A stretch of 22,805 bases of DNA from Acidobacteriota bacterium (GCA_003224195.1 QHYP01000203.1:1-22805); one strand, 5' to 3'; shown: positions 1 through 7,974, counted from the stretch's first letter. Notes: generated by a model from the sequence alone, not told the origin. Made by a program: numbers and translations.

Positions 1-145
1 GCCACCTGGAGATATAGTCCGCTACCCGTAGAAGTGATGTCCTTCGCAACCGATTAGCGGTGCCTCCCGGGAATTGCGCTTGGATCACGGGCTACTCGGA
101 AGTAATCCACTGGCCGTAGAGCGGGCTTCTCGGCAACGATATATA
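1..145. other. Left-edge stretch, no gene recognised
   Basis: No start codon with a ribosome site and no RNA gene fold was recognised here. In frame 1 the first 57 bases read as 18 codons followed by a stop at 55-57. That could be the C-terminus of a gene cut by the window edge, but it is too short to support. Confidence 0.4.
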
Positions 146-173
146 TTGACAAGTAATAGAACTGTGCTATAAT
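146..173 (+). promoter_or_regulatory. Perfect consensus sigma-70 promoter
   Basis: A TTGACA -35 box at 146-151 is followed after 16 bases by a TATAAT -10 box at 168-173. The -10 box is preceded by TGC, an extended -10 element. All twelve hexamer bases match the housekeeping sigma-70 consensus, and the flanking bases are AT-rich. The predicted transcript starts near 180. The first convincing start codon downstream is the GTG at 632, so the leader would be about 450 nt. It may drive the lipoprotein gene, or a non-coding transcript through the repeats at 361-580. Confidence 0.8.
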
Positions 174-360
174 GGACTCATCGCTTGGGCGTCATTCTCC
201 GGCGCCGGCTCACTGATGCGTCCCCGCCCGCTCCCTTCAAACTCTCGGAATACCTGTCTACCTAGTTCTGCGGTCAATTCCCTGCAAAACACGGAACTTT
301 CTTATCTAACCTCTTTCCTTTCTGCCTTTTCCGCACTCTTTTCCGCAACGGGCGCACTGC

Positions 361-580
361 AACCCTTTGGGAATCAATCCGTTCCGCACTCTTTCTATCG
401 CCATGGGGGTGTGGGGGGTAGAGTTCCCCTCTCTAGCCAGACGGTTTTCCTTCCTCCCCGAATGGCGTCCACAGCGGCCGCTCTAACCCCTTTACAGTCA
501 CATTCTTACAAACACGCCGCCCTTAACCCCTTTATCAGCACATCCTTACGAAAAACACGGGGGTGCGGGGGTGGATTTCC
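361..580. repeat. Degenerate three-copy repeat with G-rich tails
   Basis: Three related segments begin at 361, 485 and 525. Each starts AACCC(C)TTT, has a CA-containing middle and then TTCC or TTAC, and ends in CAC. The first and third are followed by similar G-runs, at about 402-417 and 557-573, and each run leads into a TTCC tract. Copies two and three are adjacent. The segments are diverged rather than identical, so this looks like an old tandem duplication or relics of a dispersed intergenic element. No terminal inverted repeats or transposase were seen. Confidence 0.55.
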
Positions 581-621
581 ACAGCCAACCGGCGAATTTC
601 GTCACCCCTATCACGAGTTGC

Positions 622-634
622 GGAGCTTAATGTG
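622..634 (+). promoter_or_regulatory. Ribosome binding site that decides a GTG start
   Basis: GGAG at 622-625 is separated by six bases from GTG at 632-634. Starting here puts the hydrophobic signal segment directly at the N-terminus. The in-frame ATG at 563 would add 23 polar residues and lies inside the G-rich repeat tail. Confidence 0.6.
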
Positions 635-2497
635 ACTCTCGCCTTTCGATCCCGAAGATTCGCAACCTTGCTGATCTTATTCAGTGTCCCTTTGCTGGCC
701 GCCGCATGCAACGGAGCCGGCGCGACCGGCGGGCCGCCGGGGAGCCTCACGCTGGCGCTTTCCAGCAGCACGGTCGTTGCCCCGCAGGACGGCACTCAGG
801 CACAGCTCGGCGTCACCATCGCTGGCGCGGATACCGCTCACTCTGTTTCCGTGGCGCTGAAAAATCTTCCGAATGGAGTCACCGCGCAATTTACGCCCAG
901 TGCCAGCGGACTGACCGGAACCGTCGCCGTAGCGGCCAGCTCGACCTCGCCCGCGGGGACCTATTCCCCATCTGTCGTTGTCACGAACGGCAATCAGACG
1001 GCGAGCCAGTCCTTTGCCCTGGTTGTGGCCATCGCCGCCATGGTCGGAAATACCACCGACACAAGCCTGGGAGTCGCCGGCAGGCTCGAAGAATTCATGG
1101 CCACGTCCTTTCAGCCGGCCGAATGGGATTTTCAGTTTTTTCAGAATCACACAGCGACGGAACCCGCGCAACTGAGCAAACTCGGCCCGCAGCACATCCG
1201 GCTGCAATTCCTCTCACAAGCGGTGCCGATGAAGGCGAACACTAACTCGGCGAGCGACTGGGACTTCACGAAGCTGGACGCGGTCGTGCAGCCGGTGCTC
1301 GGCGTGGCCGATCACAGCCCGGAACTGCAAATCGCCGTGGCGCCCGATCTGCCCGGCATGCTGGATGCCAACGGGCACTTGATCGTCAATTCCGCCAATC
1401 TGAGCACTTTCGCGCAGTACTGCGCCAATCTCGTCAAGTATTACAACAGGGGCGGCTTCCAGTGGGGCGGGACGACGTTTGTTTCGCCGAATCCGCAGTA
1501 TCCGATTACCTGGTGGGGGATCTTCAACGAATACAACATCAACGGCCTGATGCCAAGCCAATACGTGCAACTCTACAACGCGGTGGTCCCGGCGATGCTG
1601 GCCGTGGATCCGGCGATCAAGTTCTCGGCCGTGGAGCTTGCCGATTTCGGCTTTGGCACTGGCGATTCGGGAGACCCGAAAGTGAATCTGCCGCCGTTCG
1701 TGGCACCAGCAAATGCTGGCGGAGTCAGCGCGCCGGTGGATGTCGCCTCCACGCATTTCTACTCGTCGTGCAATCAGAAGGACACCGACGCGCAGATCTT
1801 CTCGACTGTGCCGGGCTTCGTCAATGATGTGAAGTATTTTTATCAGGAGCTACAGTCGAGGTCGGACCTGGCAAACGTGCCGGTCTGGGTTACCGAGAAC
1901 AACGTCAACGCGGACTTCGACAAGGGGGGCGGCATCAGCGCTTGCAACGGCACGCCCTTTGTTGCCGACCTGCGCGGCACGAGCGCCTTCTTCGCCGCCT
2001 GGCGACCGTATGTGTTCTCTCAACTCGGCAAGGCCGGCAACCGCGCCCTTTACGACTGGGACTACGACGCCGACGCCCAGTTTGGCGAAGTGGACTACAG
2101 AAGCGGGAACACCTATCTTAGCTATTGGGTGGATTACTGGCTCGGGCAGCTTTTCCCCTCGACTCCGTCTTCGGCAGGACCCGAGATCCTTCAGCTCAAT
2201 GCCACGGAGATTTCCACGGCGGAAATTCTTGCCACGAAGAACAACGACGGCTCCGTGGTGCTGATGGTCGCGGACCGGGCCGTTCACGCGTCCAGCGACA
2301 ACAACGGCCCAGGCGATCCGCGGACCGTGATCGTTGACGTATCGGCGCTTGGAACATTTTCCACGGCAACGGCTCTGACCATCGACGCGAAAACCAGCGC
2401 GAGCACCGGCCCCGCCCCCGCCGCCGTCACGCCCATACAAAAATTATCCGTGACGCTCGGCGGCTATGGCGTGACCTTTATCCTCCTCAAGCCATAG
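632..2497 (+). CDS. Secreted lipoprotein, clan GH-A-like glycoside hydrolase
   Basis: This predicted exported lipoprotein has about 621 residues. A basic N-terminus and hydrophobic stretch end in LLAAAC, a lipobox-like site with Cys at residue 26. A Ser/Thr/Val-rich immunoglobulin-like domain follows (about 34-135). The central region resembles a TIM-barrel glycosidase of clan GH-A. The motif WWGIFNEYNI gives a candidate acid/base Glu at about residue 300, and VWVTENN gives a candidate nucleophile Glu at about 422. The C-terminal 100 residues look like the beta-sandwich often appended to GH39-type enzymes. Substrate and exact family cannot be assigned; a plant or microbial polysaccharide is likely. 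The GTG start is preferred to the ATG at 563 because of the ribosome site and signal peptide. The last 11 bases overlap the convergent neighbour. Confidence 0.7.
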   Translation: MTLAFRSRRFATLLILFSVPLLAAACNGAGATGGPPGSLTLALSSSTVVAPQDGTQAQLGVTIAGADTAHSVSVALKNLPNGVTAQFTPSASGLTGTVAVAASSTSPAGTYSPSVVVTNGNQTASQSFALVVAIAAMVGNTTDTSLGVAGRLEEFMATSFQPAEWDFQFFQNHTATEPAQLSKLGPQHIRLQFLSQAVPMKANTNSASDWDFTKLDAVVQPVLGVADHSPELQIAVAPDLPGMLDANGHLIVNSANLSTFAQYCANLVKYYNRGGFQWGGTTFVSPNPQYPITWWGIFNEYNINGLMPSQYVQLYNAVVPAMLAVDPAIKFSAVELADFGFGTGDSGDPKVNLPPFVAPANAGGVSAPVDVASTHFYSSCNQKDTDAQIFSTVPGFVNDVKYFYQELQSRSDLANVPVWVTENNVNADFDKGGGISACNGTPFVADLRGTSAFFAAWRPYVFSQLGKAGNRALYDWDYDADAQFGEVDYRSGNTYLSYWVDYWLGQLFPSTPSSAGPEILQLNATEISTAEILATKNNDGSVVLMVADRAVHASSDNNGPGDPRTVIVDVSALGTFSTATALTIDAKTSASTGPAPAAVTPIQKLSVTLGGYGVTFILLKP

Positions 2498-5400
2498 GCT
2501 GGGCCGCGTCTTCGCCGAGGATGGCGTCCAGCGTTTCGAGGAACAGGTCCGCATCGGCCTCGGAAAAAATCAGCGGCGGCCGCAGCTTCAGGACGTTGTG
2601 ATGCGGGCCGTCCGTGCCGGTCAGGATGCCGCAATCACGCAGACGGTTGACCACGTAATTGGCTTCTTCCAGAGCGGGCGCGCGCGTCGCGCGATCGCGC
2701 ACGAGGTCCACGCCCAGGAAAAGTCCCGAGCCGCGGACATCTCCGATGAGTGGATAGCGTTGCTGGAGCGATTGCAGGCCGTTGACCGCTTCGCGGTCAC
2801 ACATACAGTTGACCAGATGGCGGCCCACGCGCAGCGCGCGCTCCTGAAGTTTTTCATCCTCGAGAATATCGAGCACGGCCAGTCCCGCAGCGCAGGCCAC
2901 CGGATTGCCGCCAAAGGTGCTGAAGAATTCCATCCCGTTGTCGAAGGAAGCGGCGATTTCCCGCGTCGTGACCACTGCCGCCAGCGGAAACGCATTGCCG
3001 ATGGGCTTGCCCAGAACGACGATGTCAGGAACAACATCTTGCGATTCAAAACCCCAGAAGTGTGTGCCGAGACGCCCAAAGCCGGTCTGCACTTCATCGG
3101 CAATGCAGATTCCGCCCGCAGCGCGCACATGCCGGTAGACTTCGGCCAGATAGCCTGGCGGAAATACGATTTGCCCCGCCACGCTCGGCAACGTCTCAGC
3201 GATGTACGCTGCGACACTCCGCCCTTCCCGGCGCAGGCGATCCAGGATTTCCGCCACATGACGCGCGTATTTGGCGCCGGCGTCCGCGTCCCCGCGGCGA
3301 TATGGCCCGCGATAGTCGTCCGGAAGCGTAGCCACGTGCACCCACGGTTTGCGGCCGCGGCCTCCGGGGCCGTCAAACTTATACGGGCTGATGTCGATGA
3401 GCGTGCTCGTGTGGCCGTGATAGGCGTGCTCGAGGACAATGACATCTTCGCGCCCAGCGTGGGCGCGCGCGAGACGCAGCGCAAGCTCGTTGGCTTCGCT
3501 GCCGGAGTTCAGGAAATAGCAGACGCGGAGGGGCAGGGGCAGCAGGCGCGTGAGGCGTTCCGCGTAACGAATGACGTTGTCGTGCAGGTAGCGCGTATTC
3601 GTATTGAGCAGTGCGATTTGCTCCTGCACGGCGCGAACGACCCGGGGGTGACTATGGCCCACGAGTGGCACGTTGTTGTAAACATCCAGGAATGCGCGGC
3701 CAGTGTCGTCGTAGAGGTATTGCATCCATCCGCGCACGATTTTCAGTGGACGCTGGTAGGAAACGCTGAGATTTCCTCCGAGCAGTTCGCGGCGGGCGGC
3801 AAGCGTCGCCTCGCTGTCGAGCTCGCCCGGCGGGAAACGTTCGGCCCGTAACCCCAGCAGCAAATTCGGATCGGGAGAGAGACTCCGCCAGACGGCGCGC
3901 TGGCTGGCGTAAGCAACGCCGGGGAAATTCGCGCCGCAATCCAGCAAGTCCATAATGATCTGGAAATGGACGTGCGGCGGCCAGTCGCCATTTTCCTGCG
4001 GCGAGCCGACGCGGCCAATGCGCTGGCCGCGCGCGAGCTGCTGGCCGACGCGGAGCCCAATGAGCGTGTCCCGCGTCAAGTGGCCATACAGGGTGAAAAA
4101 CTCTGCGCCATCGCCGGCCGTGTGCCGAAGGATAACGAGCGGGCCATAATCCATGGGCGCGGCATTGTCCGCAAGGGTGTGAACGACGCCGTCGAGCGGG
4201 GCGTAAACCGGACTGCCCGCTTCGACAAAAAGATCCATGCCCAGGTGGATGGTGCGCCGCTCATCGGTCGGATTCGCGCCCGCGCCAAAGAGCGGAGACG
4301 TATACAGAGGTCTCGCTTCGCTGTAGCGCCCCACGCCGACGGAAACGCCCGCGCGTTTCATCTCGCCGAATAGGGCTTCGGTGAGATGGCAGGTTTCGAC
4401 CGCCCGCGGATCGGCGCCGAGAAAACGGCTGCCGACGCCGAGATCGAAGACGAGGCTCGGCGCGCTGCGGAGATTTGCGTCGAGGAGCGAGGCGGCCGCG
4501 GCGGAATTGTCCACGAGCCAACGCTGAACCTTTTCGCTTTGTGGCACAGGCGGCAGGCCGCACGCTTCGCGAAAAATGTAAAACGCGAAGCGCGGGTGAA
4601 TCTGCGCGAGGCGCTCGAGGGCATCCCATGCGGGCTCTTCACTGATGGCGACATAGGGGTCGTCGGGCTGAAGCGTTTTGCGGTGGGCGGAATTGGTGAC
4701 GCTCACGGCCAGCCGCATGGCGATCAGCGCGTAGAGAACGGCCAACTCGGACTCTGGCAATGCGAAAGCCCGGTGATATCCCGCCACAACGGCGGATGCC
4801 GCGCTGAGCACGTCTTTCTTTCGAAGGATGGCATACGCAGCGGCGATGGCAGGCTCGGCCACAGTCAGCCCGTGGTGCATGTCGCCAAAATCGATCACGC
4901 TGATCACTTTTCTCGGCTGAGGCCACGGAGTGCCGACGAGTACGTTGTAATCGTTCGCGTCGCCGTAGATGACGCTGCGACGAAGATGCGGAAAGACGGA
5001 TAGCGCCTCCGCTTCGTAAAGCGCGAGGAAGCGCTCAACGAGGGCTCGGCGCGAGGACTCGGCGATGTGTTGCAAATGACCTCGAATCCAGCCGGCGCGC
5101 AAGAGGTCCCATTTCAGTTCGCGGTGAGCTGCCGGATGGGAAAAGCCTAGCAACGCGGCGTCGATCTCGCCGAGGAAACGGCCAAGGCTTTCCAAGACTT
5201 CGACCGAATGAGGGCGGACTTCGGCAAGGACTTTGCCGGGAACATACGTGAGCATCCAAACGAGCCGTATCGAACCGTCCGCAAGTGTTGCCGTCTGAAA
5301 GGCTTGGTTGTCGCGTGTGTGGCAGACCCTGGGAAGCGAGAGTTGCGGCGCGCGTTGCGCGAGATGTTGCAGGGCCCCGCACTGAAGATCGAGGAACGAG

Positions 5401-5585
5401 CTTTCCCGCGAGGGATGCATTACCTTCAGAACATAGGCGCGGCCGTCCCCCACCGTAAGATGAAAGTTGTCGTCGTATTCGCCGGGGAGCCGGTCCGCGG
5501 AAACTTCCAGGCCGTAAAGTTCCCGCGCAAGCCGCACAGCTTCGTGGATCTCGACAGGTGCGGCGATGCGAGCCTCCGGCATCAT
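2487..5585 (-). CDS. APH kinase / M23 peptidase / class-III PLP phospho-lyase fusion
   Basis: This is one 1032-residue protein with three domains. Residues about 20-300 are an APH/choline-kinase-like domain with YGDANDYN (Asp209, Asn214) and the DFG-type Asp232. Residues about 420-570 are an M23/LytM domain with HLGMD (His447, Asp451), YGHL and HVHF (His538, His540), so the zinc ligands are intact. Residues about 605-1028 are a class-III aminotransferase-fold enzyme with NSGSEANE (693-700), the DEVQTGFGR Asp830 and the PLP lysine Lys860 in LGKPIGN. The ending HNVLKLRPPL resembles ethanolamine-phosphate and phosphohydroxylysine phospho-lyases more than ordinary transaminases. The kinase could therefore phosphorylate an amino alcohol or hydroxylysine, and the lyase could remove phosphate and ammonia. 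No signal peptide is seen, so it should be cytosolic. The start is ATG-ATG with a weak ribosome site. Confidence 0.88.
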   Translation of the reverse strand: MMPEARIAAPVEIHEAVRLARELYGLEVSADRLPGEYDDNFHLTVGDGRAYVLKVMHPSRESSFLDLQCGALQHLAQRAPQLSLPRVCHTRDNQAFQTATLADGSIRLVWMLTYVPGKVLAEVRPHSVEVLESLGRFLGEIDAALLGFSHPAAHRELKWDLLRAGWIRGHLQHIAESSRRALVERFLALYEAEALSVFPHLRRSVIYGDANDYNVLVGTPWPQPRKVISVIDFGDMHHGLTVAEPAIAAAYAILRKKDVLSAASAVVAGYHRAFALPESELAVLYALIAMRLAVSVTNSAHRKTLQPDDPYVAISEEPAWDALERLAQIHPRFAFYIFREACGLPPVPQSEKVQRWLVDNSAAAASLLDANLRSAPSLVFDLGVGSRFLGADPRAVETCHLTEALFGEMKRAGVSVGVGRYSEARPLYTSPLFGAGANPTDERRTIHLGMDLFVEAGSPVYAPLDGVVHTLADNAAPMDYGPLVILRHTAGDGAEFFTLYGHLTRDTLIGLRVGQQLARGQRIGRVGSPQENGDWPPHVHFQIIMDLLDCGANFPGVAYASQRAVWRSLSPDPNLLLGLRAERFPPGELDSEATLAARRELLGGNLSVSYQRPLKIVRGWMQYLYDDTGRAFLDVYNNVPLVGHSHPRVVRAVQEQIALLNTNTRYLHDNVIRYAERLTRLLPLPLRVCYFLNSGSEANELALRLARAHAGREDVIVLEHAYHGHTSTLIDISPYKFDGPGGRGRKPWVHVATLPDDYRGPYRRGDADAGAKYARHVAEILDRLRREGRSVAAYIAETLPSVAGQIVFPPGYLAEVYRHVRAAGGICIADEVQTGFGRLGTHFWGFESQDVVPDIVVLGKPIGNAFPLAAVVTTREIAASFDNGMEFFSTFGGNPVACAAGLAVLDILEDEKLQERALRVGRHLVNCMCDREAVNGLQSLQQRYPLIGDVRGSGLFLGVDLVRDRATRAPALEEANYVVNRLRDCGILTGTDGPHHNVLKLRPPLIFSEADADLFLETLDAILGEDAAQPMA

Positions 5586-5823
5586 CAGCCAAATCTTATC
5601 TGCGCGCCGCGCCGTTCGTCCATGCGCGATTCATTTGCCGCGGAGAAGTCAAAGGCAGAGGACGTTCCACGAGTTTTCGCCAGGGCGACGCCACTTGTTC
5701 CTAAGGACAGGTAACGCCTGCGAGCGCAAGAGTGCACGACTCCTGATTGTGCCGGTGGGATTGTGATTCACTGGCCGCAGGCCCCGAAGGATATAACATC
5801 GATAATCTGTCAAGGAGGATTGG

Positions 5824-6285
5824 ATGAAAAGCAAGTTTGTCTTGTGGGTGGCGCCCGTGGCCCTGGCCGGCGCGTTCGCACTGCCGGCTGCGGCGCAGTC
5901 GCAGGACCAGAGCAGCGGATCGCAGGCCAGCGGTTCGACGCAGACGCAGGCAACCGCGGCCAAGAAGAATCCCAACGCAACGCCGCGGGTCAACCAACGG
6001 CAGCGCAATCAGCAGCATCGTATTCGCCAGGGGGTAAAGAGCGGCCAGCTCACAACAGGCGAGACGCGGCATCTCGAGAAGGAACAAGGAAAGATTGAGG
6101 CGGACAAGCTCCAAGCGAAGTCCGACGGCAAAGTAACGCCGGCCGAGCGCGCGAAGCTCCGCAAGGAACAGAACAAGGCGAGCCGCGACATCTACCGCAC
6201 AAAGCACAACGACCGGACGGCGAAGCCGAAGTCACAGGAACCGGCCCAACAGCCTCCTGCCCAGGAACAGCCACCGCAGCAATAA
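5824..6285 (+). CDS. Small secreted charged helical protein, unknown function
   Basis: This 153-residue protein has a clear signal peptide with likely cleavage after ALPAAAQ. The mature part is strongly charged and rich in Gln, Lys and Arg. It contains two related helical units of pattern GxxTxxExxxLxKEQxK, starting SGQLT and DGKVT, which suggests an internal duplication. The second unit looks faintly like half an EF-hand loop. The tail is Pro/Gln-rich. I recall similar small proteins in acidobacteria and some proteobacteria, without a known function. AAGGAGGA at 5812-5819, four bases before the ATG, fixes the start. A weak promoter (TTCACT at 5767, TATAAC at 5792) is possible, and a strong terminator follows. 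It appears to be monocistronic. Confidence 0.8.
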   Translation: MKSKFVLWVAPVALAGAFALPAAAQSQDQSSGSQASGSTQTQATAAKKNPNATPRVNQRQRNQQHRIRQGVKSGQLTTGETRHLEKEQGKIEADKLQAKSDGKVTPAERAKLRKEQNKASRDIYRTKHNDRTAKPKSQEPAQQPPAQEQPPQQ

Positions 6286-6309
6286 ACTGGCTCCTGAACT
6301 GAAATCCGC

Positions 6310-6345
6310 GGGCGCGGCGAACTGTTTCGCCACGCCCTGTTTTTT
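6310..6345 (+). terminator. Intrinsic terminator after the secreted charged protein
   Basis: GGGCG (6310-6314) and GGCGAA (6316-6321) pair with TTCGCC (6326-6331) and CGCCC (6333-6337). There is one C/A mismatch and a four-base loop. TGTTTTTT follows at 6338-6345. It lies 25 bases after the stop of the plus-strand gene and separates it from the convergent thioredoxin-fold gene. Confidence 0.85.
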
Positions 6346-6415
6346 CAAGAAACCCGCCAGAAAGAAACCGTAGGCCCACTGAATGGCGTGACTTCCGAAA
6401 AATACTGTATCGGCG

Positions 6416-7030
6416 TCAGGGGTACTTTACGGAACAACCGTAGGGTCTCGAGGTCGGCGTTTCGACGGGTTTCCCCGACATGGCCTGCTCGAGGGCCAGT
6501 GAAAGATAGTTCCTCGCCGTGCGGATGTCGCTCACTTCCGCGGTTGGGCGATCATCGATGGCGCCGTCGTAGATAATCAAACCTTGCGGATTGATGACGA
6601 CCATCTGCGGCGTGGTCTTTGCATTGTAGAGATGGCCGACCTCACCGGTAGGATCCAGGAGAGCGGCCGTCGGTGCGGCTTGCATCCGCGCCAGGTAGGC
6701 ATTCTCCTCTTCGGCCGTCACGTAGCCCTGTTTGCCCGGCGCCGAGGAAATGACCGTGAACCATACGACGCCGCGCGCAATCCACTCCTTTTGGAGCTTC
6801 TGCATGTTCCCGCTGTCGTAAAGCTTGCGTGTGTAAGGGCAGCCGTTGTTGTGCCACTCAAGCACGACAAATTTGCTGCGATATTCAGACACACGGTACG
6901 ACTTGCCGTCGCTCGCCTTGGCAGTGAAGTCCGGCGCAGGTTCGCCGACTTTCGCCGCGGGATTCCCTCCCGCCGCGAAAACTAGCGCGATGCCGACGAG
7001 CAAAAGTCCCGGGGTCGAAGGTTTCCTCAT
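6416..7030 (-). CDS. Exported thioredoxin-fold (redoxin/AhpC-TSA) protein
   Basis: This is a 204-residue thioredoxin-fold protein with an N-terminal hydrophobic export segment (about 9-20). The redoxin start VGEPAPDF is at 28-35. The active-site region is HNNGCPYTRK: Cys64 is followed by Pro-Tyr-Thr, so the second Cys of a CxxC is replaced by Thr. The cis-Pro motif TTPQMVVI includes Pro141. A second Cys (199) lies in the C-terminal YGCSVKY and could serve as a partner thiol. One-cysteine redoxins with this NNGCP motif form a recognisable family of uncharacterised periplasmic thioredoxin-like proteins. It follows the DsbD-N-like gene by about 20 bases on the same strand, so the two are probably one operon for extracytoplasmic thiol chemistry. 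Confidence 0.8.
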   Translation of the reverse strand: MRKPSTPGLLLVGIALVFAAGGNPAAKVGEPAPDFTAKASDGKSYRVSEYRSKFVVLEWHNNGCPYTRKLYDSGNMQKLQKEWIARGVVWFTVISSAPGKQGYVTAEEENAYLARMQAAPTAALLDPTGEVGHLYNAKTTPQMVVINPQGLIIYDGAIDDRPTAEVSDIRTARNYLSLALEQAMSGKPVETPTSRPYGCSVKYP

Positions 7031-7044
7031 CACTGTACCTCCTC
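7031..7044 (-). promoter_or_regulatory. Strong ribosome binding site with GTG/ATG choice
   Basis: On the minus strand GAGGAGGT (7044-7037) precedes adjacent in-frame GTG (7033) and ATG (7030) codons. Spacing is three bases to the GTG and six to the ATG. The ATG therefore fits normal spacing and was chosen as the start. Confidence 0.7.
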
Positions 7045-7050
7045 GAAAGT

Positions 7051-7932
7051 TTAGTTCGCGGAACGCCCGAGCCCATCGCCGGGCGTACCTGGCGCGGCTC
7101 GACGGACGGGAACGTCAATCTGATACGCTCGGCCGCTGGGGAGCACAAGCACTCCCTTGAGCCGCGAGATGGAGTTGACGAGCCGGCCGGACTTACGAAG
7201 TTCGAGCTGGAATCCTTCCGCCAGGGATGCAAGGTTTTGCGGCGCGGAGTCCTCAATCTGATCATCCCCGAGCGGGAAAAATTGGGCGTGTGCGACGTGG
7301 AAGCCTGTATGAGCCGCGAGCACGAAGGTATTCTTTTGTTCTTTCACGGTGAGCCGCCAGTTCTTTGGGGTGGGCTGCGGCAACGACCGACGCGCCGCGC
7401 TGAAGAGAGCTCGCGAGGAACTCGGTGCCGGGATTCCCGAACTGACCGGCAGGGCAACGGAGACTTCGGCCTTGCCAGGGACGCACAGCTCGCGGCAGAC
7501 CAAGAGTTTCACTTGTGCACCTATCTTTGCCGGTGACTGCAGAGGAAGGTTTGCAGAGGCACGCATCGGCGCAATCAATAGGACGTCGCCAGTATAACCG
7601 TAGTCAGCGACGGAGGACGAACCGAGCCGGTGTGGTACAGGCCATTGCATGGCTTCGGCGGTGATCCCCGCCGGCAACTTCCATTGAACGCGCGGAGGAT
7701 CCCCCGAATCTCCAGGATTCACCCAGTAGATGTGCCAACCACTTTCGAGCCGGAAATCCAACCCGAGAGAAAAACCCCGCCCTGGTGCAATGGAATTCGT
7801 CTCGGTGAGCAGTTGCACCGTCCCGTGGGGAAATGAAACCCATTGCGCGTGGGCAGGTACAGCGCAAGTGAGCGCAAAGAATGCCAAAGAGGAAACCCGA
7901 AAGCGGAATCGTGCTGTAGCTGCGCAAATCAT
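7051..7932 (-). CDS. Periplasmic DsbD N-terminal/ScsB-like domain protein
   Basis: This 293-residue protein has a signal peptide ending VPAHAQ at residue 30. Residues about 40-160 match the DsbC-like/DsbD-alpha domain seen at the N-terminus of ScsB-type thiol reductases: GWHIYWVNPGDSGDPP (65-80), WPVPHR, YGYTGDVLLI and a Cys pair CRELC (146, 150). The transmembrane electron-transfer domain and C-terminal thioredoxin domain of full DsbD are absent, and the gene ends at 293 residues with a divergent C-terminal half. The linked one-cysteine thioredoxin-fold protein may act as its partner. A role in disulfide exchange or metal-stress protection is likely by family. The Shine-Dalgarno match before the ATG is weak. 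Confidence 0.75.
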   Translation of the reverse strand: MICAATARFRFRVSSLAFFALTCAVPAHAQWVSFPHGTVQLLTETNSIAPGRGFSLGLDFRLESGWHIYWVNPGDSGDPPRVQWKLPAGITAEAMQWPVPHRLGSSSVADYGYTGDVLLIAPMRASANLPLQSPAKIGAQVKLLVCRELCVPGKAEVSVALPVSSGIPAPSSSRALFSAARRSLPQPTPKNWRLTVKEQKNTFVLAAHTGFHVAHAQFFPLGDDQIEDSAPQNLASLAEGFQLELRKSGRLVNSISRLKGVLVLPSGRAYQIDVPVRRAAPGTPGDGLGRSAN

Positions 7933-7974
7933 TGCCCGCTGTGCCGACGATAGGGTGTGTCGATTCGTGTGACG

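Noticed and set aside
1..57. Possible C-terminal fragment of an upstream gene in frame 1
   Set aside because: Only 18 codons precede the stop, with no recognisable motif, so coding cannot be separated from chance.
402..573. Intramolecular G-quadruplex at the G-runs
   Set aside because: Each cluster has only two or three G-tracts, so a single-cluster quadruplex is not supported.
216..635. Open frame of 139 codons on the plus strand after the strong promoter
   Set aside because: It runs through the degenerate repeats and G-tracts, has low-complexity Ser/Pro/Phe composition, no ribosome site and no recognisable domain. Its end overlaps the better-supported GTG start at 632.
2598..3851. Long plus-strand open frame of 417 codons
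   Set aside because: It lies wholly antisense to the PLP-enzyme domain, whose motifs are unambiguous; long shadow frames are expected in GC-rich DNA.
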